Below, one piece after another: positions 17,601 to 26,786 of a stretch of 31,926 bases of DNA. The stretch comes from Cylindrotheca closterium (lineage: Eukaryota > Bacillariophyta > Bacillariophyceae > Bacillariales > Bacillariaceae), in contig CAKOGP040000258.1 in NCBI GenBank assembly GCA_933822405.4, positions 49,529 to 81,454 of the forward strand, read 5' to 3'. The position numbers and the translations under genes are program-made. The notes beneath the pieces were generated by a model that worked only from the letters and a program-made list of their open reading frames with translations, did no database searches and was not told where the DNA came from. Positions within the stretch are counted from its first letter, which is position 1, and each line of letters begins with the position of its first letter.

Positions 17601-20226
17601 AGAGTTTGATTGGGGTGACAATGTCACCAATGCTGGGGGTCATATTCGATGCGTCATGATTGATTTACGGACAAGTGACGAGAGTGCGATTCAACAGCGA
17701 AAACTAGCCGTCACAGAAAGGGAACTCGCCGAAGTCGGTAAACTGCAACAGGATCTGAAAGAAAGTTCGAACAAAGGAAAGGAGCTAGAATTTAGCCTTG
17801 CCAAATTGGAAAAGCAGGATATGGAAATCACACCGAAAGTGCAGCATGCAATCAAGGATGCCGAAGAAAAGAAATTGCAGTACCAATCTTTTCGTGCGAA
17901 GATTGCACCGTTCTTTGGACCAAGTGAGTTTCACCTTATCTTTTTTTGTACTGTGCAGCATTCAAACCCTCACATAGCATAACGATTGCAGATGGCAAGC
18001 CTCTTCCAACGACTTCTCATAAACAGAGCGAACAACTTATTACTAACGACAGAAGGTTCAAACAAGCTGTCGAGCATGCCATGAATCGAGAAAAAGTGGG
18101 AAGAAGCAAGCTGGCTGAAATCAAAGCTCTAATTCAACAGCAATCTCAAGAAGTTGCACAAGCAAAGCGTGCGATCACAACCACTGCAATGCTCTTGAAG
18201 AAGAAAAAGGCTGCACTTCAGGATCAGGGTAGCGCACGTGGGAAAACGGTCAAAGAAACAGAGGAGGCGAATCGCGTATCCACGAGAGTTACAGATATCA
18301 TCTCGGCGCTAAAAATCACAGCAGATAGACGAAGAGAACAACTGTCTTTAAAGCGTGCTGGAAGTAGGAAAGATATGTGGATTCAGAATCTTCCAGGACT
18401 CCCGAGTGCACTTCGAAGTAGCTTGTACTACAAAATGCACCGGCGCCGCCAACAAATCGTACTGCGGCCGCCTGTCAACTATTATTTGCCAGATCTCCGA
18501 GAGAAAGTCGAGAAAAGAATTTCAGAAGCTGATGCTGGAACGAAGACTACGAAGCTTGATGTGGAGGAAGAGGCTTTGGAAGCTGAGCGGAAGCTGCTTG
18601 TGGCAATGCACCCTCTAGAAAGCTTTGGAAATACTCCAACAGCCCCACCCACTGCATCGTGGGCTGAACCAGGTACGTTAGTATGCAATTTGACCTTTTG
18701 TCTTGCTGTTCTAATTGATTTTCATTGTATCACAGGTTGGAAACTTGTACTCCACGTACCTTCTCCGCAACCAAAAACGATCTTGCCCAAGGCTGCAATA
18801 TCCAACGTTTTGCAAAGAAATTTATCCGAAATTCACTCAGCACCAGGACGTCAAGCGGCGTCCTTGGTTCGGAATACAGATCTGCGATGCTTGGCAGCAC
18901 CGTTATCCGCTGCCGCGACGACCACAAGTCTGGCCGAAACCGCACCTTCTAGTAGCATCTCTCACAGTAAGTTACTCTTGCATTCTGGTTGCGATATTGA
19001 AACACCTTTTCGGGTACTAACGTGATGCATTTGTATTTGCACAGTGAAACCAACGGAACCCGATCCGCTCCATAGAAACAAAGAGACTATGGCACTTGGT
19101 TATAAGTTTTCAATGAAAGTGCCTCCTCTGAAGCGACCAAGCGTGAGCCGAAAGCCCTCAGCAAATGCTGAAACAATAGCAAGTAAGAAAGCGGATCCCC
19201 AACAACAGAAGACAACTCCAACTGCCCAAGCTACGAAGAAGCGAAAGAGTAGCACTGCTGCTGAGGGTGCTGCGAAGCGTGCGCCGCGACGAAAGCCTGC
19301 CAGTAAGACAGCAAGGGCGCAACAGCCGAAGATGCCCGTGCACCAGGCCACAACTCAGTTTATGAAACCGATGCAGCTTCAACAGCAAACATCGCAACCA
19401 TTCTTCCAACAACAACAACAGAAACCGACACAGCAGCAACCTCAGCAACAGCAGTACCAGCCAAATCAGCAGCAAACTTTTCAGCAACAACAGCAATATC
19501 AAAATGCGCAATCATCAGCAAAACAACAATACCAACAGCAGCAACACTTTCAGCAGCCTCAGCAGCAATTCCAAGCCAACCAACAGCAGCAGGTCCGTAA
19601 TTTGTTCTCTTCGTGCATATGGAATCTCACCGACCCTAACCCATTACCTGTAGCCACGGTATCAACAATATCAGCAATTCAATAGCAACCAGCAGCAGCC
19701 ACAGTTTCAAGCTCGGCAACAACAGCAACAGCAACAAGTAAGGACCTCCCAGGTAGTCTTGAATCTGTTTTGGAATCCATACTAACTTTATTGCGTTTAA
19801 AAAAAAGATGCAATTTCAAATGATGCAACAGCAACAACAGCAGCAACAACAGCAACAACAACAGCAGCAAATAGGTGGTGGTAAGCAACGATGGGGAGTA
19901 AGCAGCTGCATTTCCTGTTTCCTCTAAAATTTGTTTTTCTCCATTAAGTTCCCATGCCGCATCTATTCAATCAGCAATCCTTTGGTCAGCAGCAGATGCA
20001 ACAACCCATGCAACCGATGCAAGCGCCGATGCAAGCGCCGATGCAGGCGCCGATGCAAGCGCCGATGCAGGCACCCATGCAGCAGCCTTTGAAACAACCA
20101 ATGCAACACCAACAACAGGTATGACATGTATCGCATTGATCTGTGCCATCATATGATTCAATTTCTCACTTCTCCACACAATAGGATGACCAGCAATTCG
20201 ATCCACTATTCATGTTACGCAAGTAG
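14608..20226 (+). CDS. Large, probably nuclear, disordered and coiled-coil protein with poly-Q tail; eight exons
   Basis: Proposed exons: 14608-17923, 17992-18672, 18736-18966, 19045-19592, 19654-19737, 19808-19880, 19949-20118, 20185-20226 (1714 aa). All junctions are GT..AG and keep one frame to a TAG. I chose the ATG at 14608 (MPRRGKRPKRKP); the open frame upstream starts only at TTG. Residues 1-510 are disordered, Lys/Glu/Thr/Ala-rich with acidic patches and NLS-like clusters. Then come KPFYLPEQWAVEVESDDDEG, a long coiled coil (about 657-870), a more globular stretch (TCGDWFHDSG to IPEFCFAKEFDWGD, about 900-1010), a second coiled coil (about 1027-1200), a basic region (KRAPRRKPASKTARAQ) and a Q-rich tail with five MQAP units. 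Composition suggests a chromatin or transcription scaffold, which is an inference. I do not recognise a named family. Confidence 0.8.
18673..18735 (+). other. 63-nt intron that is open in frame
   Basis: Starts GTACGT and ends TATCACAG. It is 21 codons long with no stop, so both spliced and retained forms are translatable. The inserted segment would be hydrophobic (CNLTFCLAVLIDFHC), which argues that splicing is the normal state. Confidence 0.65.
19379..19870 (+). repeat. Poly-Q coding tracts spread over exons 4-6
   Basis: CAA/CAG-rich segments are interrupted by two introns (19593-19653 and 19738-19807) whose flanking exons are only 84 and 73 nt. The longest run is at about 19827-19870. Confidence 0.8.
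20017..20076 (+). repeat. Five 12-bp units coding for M-Q-A-P
   Basis: ATGCA[A/G]GC[G/A]CC[G/C] repeated five times without gaps in exon 7 of the large nuclear-protein gene. Confidence 0.9.
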
Positions 20227-20321
20227 AAGATAGAGCGTTTGACACTTGAAAAGTTATTATGTTACTTCAAATCGTGGACTTCGCTCTTGCATGTCTCTTT
20301 TTCATAGACAAGTAATGACTG

Positions 20322-22849
20322 TTACATTGTAGGGAGTGACGGTGCTGCAGAGGCATCAATTTGCGCTACATGATCCTGTCTTGAAGCCTTGGGAGAGGAC
20401 CGAGGTGTCAATTCGCCCCAGTTGTCTCTCAAGGTTGCACTGCTGGATCTTAAAGTTTGCATCTCTCCAATTGTTGTCGTTGCACCCCCTTCGTTGTCGT
20501 CATTGGAAGGACTCCCGACTGCTCGAACGATCGCAAAGGTTCCATTTGCCCGGTGTCCCCTCATGAGCCGTCTCGTAGGACTACTCAAACTCGTCGACTG
20601 TGATTGACTCTGAAGCGTAGCCGCCATGTCACGGAGTGTTACTTCCAAAGTGCGTGCATATCGTGACGTCTGGCGATGTTTCGAACTGATGGAGTAGTAG
20701 ATTGACCGATCTTTGATAATGTAGCCTACGCCAAATCCATCGGGAACAACTGGTCCAAAGCCAAAGAGGCGAAGAGATGGATTTCCGCAGTTACTAGTCG
20801 ACAAGATTGTATAGCCCAGAACCTTCCATGCTTCTGATTCAAAGAATGGGATGGTCTCTCTCCTTCTCTCTGCGATACACTTCAGTGCAAATAGGTGCCG
20901 GTCGACACCCTTTCCGCGGGCACATTCTTTCACGAGTTGAGAATGGACTTGAGTGGCCAATCGCATTGCTCCTGCCTTTTCTTCACAGCTGCTAGACGTA
21001 TTGCAGAAAATCTGAATGATGCGGATAGGACATCGGTTTAGACCTCGACCATCCAGCAAGCATTGAGAACGGTTTCACATGGAAGACTTACCTCGCAACA
21101 GTTCTTGGCCTCCATTGTCGCTGAACGCATCGCTTCGGTACGCCCATGATAGAAAGTTTTGGTCAAGACAGGCTCATAGGTGCACACCAATTGCCCGTAG
21201 AGCCGATAATACGCAAGCATCATGGAGAGCTGCACAAATGAGTCTGGACTCATTTTGTTGCTGACAATAAATTCTTTTCCAAAGTCCTTGAATTCCAAAA
21301 CTCTGATATCACAGGCAAGAATTTCATCGCCCAGTGCCGTTTCCGCATAGAATATTTCCCGGGTCGTAGCATCACCAAGATCAAAGCCAATTTTCTTTGG
21401 TGCTACATCCAAAGAGGGTTTTCCTGCGGCATTTAGTGTCGACATGGCTCGTTGGACCTTTGCTTGAACCACATGAGGAACCGTATCCGAAGAATGAATC
21501 TGTTTGGTAATGGACCTAATATGAAAATGTGAGGGGATTGAAGGGAAAATGGCATCGACTCGACTGAGAGCTTACCTGGCAAATTGGACGACCGTCTCGG
21601 CATACATGTCAGACACGAACCGCAAGGCTGTATGGCCATCCACTGCCGAGTGTTCAAAGTTGATTCCCGCCGTACCATCACCACACACAATGATTTGCAT
21701 CTTGTCGTACCAACGATTGGAGCATGAGCCTGCCTGGAATTGTTCGGTGTCATTGTAGTTAATAGTAAGATCATTCGTATTATCCATGGCTCGTTTCTGC
21801 AGATCATAAGATCCGTGCAACATATTCGCTGCCGCATCATGCTTGTTCTTGGGAATGTAGTCATCTAGAACAAGAACAAACAAGGCCGAATCGATCAGCT
21901 CTAGAGCTTCTTCGTTCCGTTTTGATGTTTTGCGAATCTTGTCTCGAGCATCTGCCCATTGATTCCTTCCCATACTTGTCAACAATCCAATTGCCGACTT
22001 AGACGTCTGATATGGATCTGCCTCCTTGGCATCGGCCTGAATGGCACCCAGAATATCGACAATGTCCCCTTCATCGACTGCCAAATGTCCATCTTCCCAC
22101 AAGGCTTCAAAGATGTATATTTGCGAGCAGCACAGTACCGCCACATGTCGGGAATCCGGCCATGTTTGAATGGTATCCGTTATTTGCTTGGCGGGGATTC
22201 GAGCCGTGGCAAAAAGTGCCCTGAATTGATCCATGCACAAGGCCTTGCCACGAAATTGATCTGGTTTCAAGGTCTCAAATCGTAATTGAGACACCATCTT
22301 GATGGCCACAAAGCACAAGACACTGGCTCGACGAATCGGGTCCTTGGCAATCTTGGGATCCGGAGAATCCTCCAACACAAAGAAAGGATTCAAGTTCAAG
22401 ACGACACTGGAATCAGGAGCAAGGTAACTCTCATTCCAAAACTCTTCGACATAGGATCCAATTTCACCCGATGCTCGTTTGCGCTTGTCATAATCGACCA
22501 ACAATTTTTGAAGACGGGGACCATCCTTCTGCAAAAAATCCATTACAGTTTGTTTAGAACGCTCATGATCGTCCTTTGATTGCAGAGGTTCCAAGTGACG
22601 GATGAATTTGTTGAGAGTCTCCTCGAGGCTTGGAATTGGAAGAGGTGGGAGGCCGGACTGAGCCCCATAGGTAATACTGGTCTTTGTAGACTTGCAGCTG
22701 GTATCAGTCGTGCCTTCAGCATCCGGCACCATGGATGACTGAAGATTCGTGTTACTCTCCAAGTCACTCAATGCCGAGATTTGCGTGTCCAACACTCGCA
22801 GCTGCTCGGTGACTTCAGCGACCATGTTTCCGTTGTTTGTGCTTGTCAT
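20322..22849 (-). CDS. Choline/carnitine O-acyltransferase family enzyme
   Basis: Three exons, 22849-21576, 21515-21092 and 21011-20322, with introns of 60 and 80 nt (GTAAGC..ATTAG, GTAAGT..TTCAG); 795 aa. Members move acyl groups between CoA and carnitine (or choline), feeding fatty-acid traffic to beta-oxidation. Visible signatures: LPPLPIPSLEETLNKFI (about 67-83, family signature 1), NRWYDKMQIIVCGDG, the catalytic-site block FEHSAVDG with His at about residue 400, and, after the first intron, FYHGRTEAMRSAT, then KGVDRHLFALKC, GYTILSTSNCGNPSL and FGFGPVVPDGFGVGYII. The enzyme looks intact. It is longer than typical members (about 620-650 aa): about 65 residues precede signature 1 and about 80 Ser-rich residues follow the domain. 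I see no mitochondrial presequence or C-terminal SKL-type signal (it ends PTM), so location is open. The stop codon lies 95 bases from that of the convergent gene. Confidence 0.93.
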
Positions 22850-23528
22850 TATTCTTTCCTTTTGTCAATCAGTGAGGACCGAAGATCAGCAAGGACTTAT
22901 TTTAGTAGTATGAAAGATTGTCACGACTTGTGAATTTTATGACACGGTGAGAAACAAATGTGAAGTGATGTCAACGCTGCTTTATTGTCTATTGATTCCG
23001 ATTTTGTATCTTGCGAAGTTCGCTTCTCCTCAACTTTGGGAGTCTCATGAGTCAAAACTCGTTTTGCACTGAATTTGCAGGAGTTACTCTTCTCATTGTG
23101 GTGGCCGCAACTAATCTCGTTGCAATTTCCTGAGATAGTACAATGGGAGATCCACCGAAGCCCATGGCAGGTACACGATGGCGATCGAGGCTCACTTTGA
23201 TTTTGCAAACGATCGGTTCATGGCGACACGAAAGAGCGGGTGGGTGGTGCTGGCCGGCCGTTGGGCTGGTGATGAAGAAGAAGCATTTTTAAAGGAATCC
23301 AATCGATATATAGTACGAAAGCAACAATATTTTTTGAAAACTAGAATATCTAATCAATAACTGATCCATACCTACAGTCTCTTGCTCCCTTTTTTCGTGA
23401 AAGGAGGTAGCGCGCTTAGCGTACTGCTGAAAGTTCCTCTTGCGGGTTCATCTCATTCATTCATTCCATCAAAGTATTACTGGAATGCCACAATTGGACT
23501 GCGAAAATTGGTAACTTGCCTCATCTCC
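22850..23528. other. Intergenic; one small Cys/His-rich frame of doubtful status
   Basis: Upstream of the acyltransferase and downstream of the TxT-repeat gene. A minus-strand frame (22921-23208, no ATG) reads CTCHGLRWISHC..CNEISCGHHNEK. A plus-strand ATG frame (23178-23360) codes for 60 aa without motifs. Neither is supported enough to call. Confidence 0.45.
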
Positions 23529-24767
23529 TTACGCAGCAAAGTAGAGGACGCTTCGCTCGCCAACTGGAGAGTCATACGAGGGAACTCCATCCATCGAGCC
23601 AGCTCCTTCAATCTCGGAAAGCATACTCTTTTCAACTTCGTCATCGTCAACCACAAGAAGATCACCATCCACAATCTCTCCAACATTAAGTTGTCGTGGC
23701 TTACTTCGCGTTCGGGTAGGATCCTCGCGTCGTTGTTTGGGCTTGCTTCGTGATCGACTAACTCGTTCTCTACTAGGTCGCTTGTTGTTGATATCTTTTT
23801 GGGCGTGAACGACATCATCACGAGTCTCATCACGTCGTTTCTTTTGTGACTTGCTTCGTGATCGACCATTACTACCTTTGCCACCAACACTAGTACTAGT
23901 TCTAGTAGTGGTAGTGGTAGTCGTAGCAGTAGCAGTAGTAGCATTTTGGTGTCCCTTCTTTTTTCGTCGCGCTGCCGAGGCCTTGGCAGCAGCGCGTCCG
24001 CGTCGCTTAATTTCTTCTTCACCGGGTTCCAACCAGTGATCTCCCAACTGCTCTATCATTTGATCTTCCACTTGATCCAAGAGAACATGCCAAATTTCCT
24101 TGCGGTCTTCGACAATTTCAGCAGTGGTCTGCTCGACTTCTCCAATGGTTGCCTGGACTTCGGAAGAAATATCTACACCGAAACACTTTCCAACAGATTC
24201 TTGAATGTAAATAAGGGCATTCTTCATTTCGACGGAAGCATCGCCAATGGTTTCACATCCTTGTGAAGCAAAGGTTTCAAATGTAAACGCGCTCTCGTCT
24301 CCTTGTGTATGATAGGTCTGATAGGTCTCTTGTGTCTGCGTGGTTTGTTTTGTTTGTGTAGTCTCCTTTGTTTGCATAGTCGCTCGACTGTGAGTGGATT
24401 CACGAGTATGGGCAGATTCTGCTCGAGTGTGTGCTGTGGTATTTCGGGTATGTTGGGTCCTCGTTTCCTCAAATTCTAGTTCTTCTTGTAGTACACCAGC
24501 AGCACCAGCACCACTGCCACCATCGTCCATGGTCTCTCGTGTATGGACACCATTGGTATTTCTCAGGTTGCTACTTTCATCATCACGTTCAGTATCTGCA
24601 TCTATTTCTGTGGAGCTGCTGCTGCTCATTCCCAATTCCGGAAGCATCATGACATCGGGATCGCCAGGATCATCAATGACTGTCATTGTGGCAATGGTCT
24701 TTCGGACCATTGCGACATCTTCGGCACTGTTTGTGCCTGATATGGTATTTGGATCTTGAAACACCAT
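23529..24767 (-). CDS. Unknown protein with TxT[R/K/Q] repeats and basic RS-like C-terminus
   Basis: 412 aa from the first ATG (24767); no introns needed. The N-terminus is acidic and Ser/Asp-rich. About residues 95-155 form a Thr-rich repeat (HTRNTTAHTRAESAHTREST, then TKETTQTKQTTQTQETYQT). About 160-255 is predicted helical: ETFASQGCETIGDASVEMKN, ESVGKCFGVDISSEV, EDRKEIWHVLLDQVEDQMIE, LGDHWLEPGEEEIKRRGRAA. The C-terminal third is strongly basic (SRSKSQKKRRDETRDD, RSRSKPKQRREDPTRTRSK), suggesting nucleic-acid binding or a nuclear location, then a short acidic end. I do not recognise the family. It is divergent from LHCF across about 500 bases, so a shared promoter is possible. A donor-like GTAAGG overlaps the stop, but no sensible downstream exon follows. 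Confidence 0.75.
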   Translation of the reverse strand: MVFQDPNTISGTNSAEDVAMVRKTIATMTVIDDPGDPDVMMLPELGMSSSSSTEIDADTERDDESSNLRNTNGVHTRETMDDGGSGAGAAGVLQEELEFEETRTQHTRNTTAHTRAESAHTRESTHSRATMQTKETTQTKQTTQTQETYQTYHTQGDESAFTFETFASQGCETIGDASVEMKNALIYIQESVGKCFGVDISSEVQATIGEVEQTTAEIVEDRKEIWHVLLDQVEDQMIEQLGDHWLEPGEEEIKRRGRAAAKASAARRKKKGHQNATTATATTTTTTTRTSTSVGGKGSNGRSRSKSQKKRRDETRDDVVHAQKDINNKRPSRERVSRSRSKPKQRREDPTRTRSKPRQLNVGEIVDGDLLVVDDDEVEKSMLSEIEGAGSMDGVPSYDSPVGERSVLYFAA

Positions 24768-25274
24768 TGTCACAACGTTGAATGCTAGCTAGTAGTGTGT
24801 ATGTAGTTTTCAAAAGCTAGCGTGTACTGTCGCCAAAAAAGGTTGATGGAATACCTCTCAAATTGTGGCAGCCAACAATTCTGCGATCGCCAAAGGCGGC
24901 ACGCGCGCGTCAGCTATTTTGTAACCAGTACATGAAGAAATATATTCTCAGACGACGTCGCTCAGAGTCTAAAAATATTTATGATCGATCCTCAGGACTG
25001 AGGAAAGAATATTGATATTCACGCGCTGAAAATCTTTTCGTATCGTATCATGTCAGTCGGTTTGGTCCAAACTGGACTATATCGACTGCATGCAATCAAA
25101 TTTAAAATTGTCTATCATAGTCCCAAAAAGGAATCTTGAAGTTTTGCTGGGAAGATCGTGAGAAACGCACACCAACTTCAACTTTGAACCACATCTTGGT
25201 GTCAAATCCCCACTTTTTCACAAATATACCGGTATACATTGCCAATAAAATATAATACAAATAATACACACACC
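24768..25274. promoter_or_regulatory. Divergent promoter region of the TxT-repeat gene and LHCF
   Basis: 507 bases between two divergent ATGs. An AATATACCGGTATACATTG palindrome near 25223-25241 lies about 35-50 bases before the LHCF start, followed by AATAAAATATAATA. Light-regulated transcription is expected for an LHCF gene; no specific light element is identified. Confidence 0.5.
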
Positions 25275-25868
25275 ATGAAGACTGCCATCCTTGCCTCCCT
25301 CATTGCCAGTGCCGCTGCTTTTGCCCCAGCCCAACAAGGAGCCCACTCCAGCACTCCTTCTTCGTCCCTTCAAGCCAAGGATTATGCCAGTGAAGTCGGT
25401 GTCCAAGCTCCCCTTGGTCTTTGGGATCCTTTGAACATCCTGGACAGTGCCAGTGAAGAAAAGTACGATCGCCTTCGTGCTACCGAGATCAAGCACGGCC
25501 GCGTTGCCATGTTGGGTGTTGTTGGATACCTTGTCACGTATGCCGGTGTCCGCTGGCCTGGATTGGAGGAGGTTCCCGCCGGTTGGGCCGCCTGGAAGGC
25601 CCTTCCCGACGAGGTGGTTGGACAAATGGTTGCCTCTTGGATCTTTATGGAGATTGCCAACAGAGACCAAACTGGCGATGCTGAATTCGATGGTGACTTC
25701 CGCAATGGATACCTTGACTTTGGCTGGGACAGCCAATCTGCGGAATGGAAGGCCAAGAAGAGAGCCATTGAATTGAACCAAGGACGTGCCGCACAAATGG
25801 GACTTCTTGGACTTATGGTCCACGATGCCATGGGCAATGTTGGAGCCATCCTTCCCCTTGCCAAGTAA
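25275..25868 (+). CDS. Fucoxanthin-chlorophyll a/c-binding light-harvesting protein (LHCF type)
   Basis: 197 aa. It binds chlorophyll a/c and fucoxanthin in thylakoids and passes energy to the photosystems. The ATG at 25275 starts MKTAILASLIASAAAFAPAQ, a signal peptide with a textbook AFAP plastid cleavage site at residues 15/16. The mature protein has PLGLWDPLNIL and three membrane helices. Helix 1 (about 63-90) carries the chlorophyll-ligand motif EIKHGRVAMLG, helix 2 spans about 112-131 (VVGQMVASWIFMEIAN), and helix 3 (about 157-187) carries IELNQGRAAQMGLLG. In helix 3 the usual ExxHxR His position is Asn-Gln, as in FCP family members. Length matches LHCF proteins. Codon usage is strongly C-ending (GCC, ACC, CTT), unlike its neighbours, which fits high expression. 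The subclass is a best guess; family membership is certain. Confidence 0.97.
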   Translation: MKTAILASLIASAAAFAPAQQGAHSSTPSSSLQAKDYASEVGVQAPLGLWDPLNILDSASEEKYDRLRATEIKHGRVAMLGVVGYLVTYAGVRWPGLEEVPAGWAAWKALPDEVVGQMVASWIFMEIANRDQTGDAEFDGDFRNGYLDFGWDSQSAEWKAKKRAIELNQGRAAQMGLLGLMVHDAMGNVGAILPLAK

Positions 25869-26786
25869 ATGCTTTTTTTGTTTTTCGCCAGAAAATATTG
25901 ACCATAGATTTCTTTTTTAAAATTCTTAAAATTTGTACCTTGACAAAAATGACACACCCATGTACTAATACCAAGAGTATTGCTGATACTTCAAACTTTC
26001 TTTTTTCGAGAGTGCATCGATATAAGTCATTAGGCAGTTTGTTCTTTGTTTGATAACAATCCATCTTAACGTTTGTGATATTCCACTACAGTATTCTGAA
26101 AAGCGCTGGTTGCTGCATTGGATGAAACTAACCCTGTTGAGATAAGATCTTGTCTACCCTTTTTGGTCCCCGGATATATTCAAGATCATGGTCTGGCTTT
26201 GCTCCTCCGAAAAGTGTCTCGTGTCAATCTTGTGTCATAGCACGACATCTGAATCCGACTGACATTTTTCTTCAAGCAGATGCAACTGCTTCCGCCCAAT
26301 TCTGCTCGACTTCCACGCGCTGCTTCTGGACTTTTCCCCAGATTTCGGAGAAATCAAATTTGGATCTTATTGGAGTTCTACCGTAAGATACCCTCCAAAC
26401 CACGTAAAACACACGTGGAATGATGGCGAAGAGGGGTGAAAGAGGTCGCAAATACACGATCGAATCATAGTGGCTTGACATTCTCTCAAATATGTTGTTA
26501 TGTAAACTTCTCTGCGGCAGAAGGACGTTCGAGGTCGAACCTCTGGAACTCTAAGAAAAACATCAAACTCACAACATTCGTGGCAAACGACGAAGCGTAC
26601 GTCGTTGATTCTTTCTTTCTTTCTTCTCTTATTGCCATTAGATCTTTCGAACATCAAGCAGCCATTCATCACGCAGACAGCTGTTCCACACGGATACCAT
26701 CACGTCACATCCCATCACATCACATCACATCACATCCCATCACACACACATCGCACAACAACAATATAACACCAATATATAATAAT
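25869..26786. other. Intergenic: LHCF 3' region and leader of the SulP gene
   Basis: AT-rich after the LHCF stop, with TACAGTA at 26087. The frame of the downstream transporter is open from about 26436 but has no ATG before 26787, so it is treated as leader. No other gene is supported. Confidence 0.6.
26699..26757. repeat. CATCA-type microsatellite in the SulP gene leader
   Basis: Imperfect runs of CATCA/CATCC then CACACACA, ending 30 bases before the ATG at 26787. Probably in the 5' UTR or core promoter. Confidence 0.7.

Noticed and set aside
23178..23360. 60-codon plus-strand ATG frame
   Set aside because: No motif, no homology I can name and no supporting splice sites.
23477..23537. Alternative spliced C-terminus of the TxT-repeat gene using GTAAGG at the stop
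   Set aside because: The matching acceptor would give an intron of about 34 nt, too short to be credible.
26436..26786. Open frame continuing upstream of the SulP ATG
   Set aside because: No in-frame ATG before 26787, and the sequence is microsatellite-rich leader.
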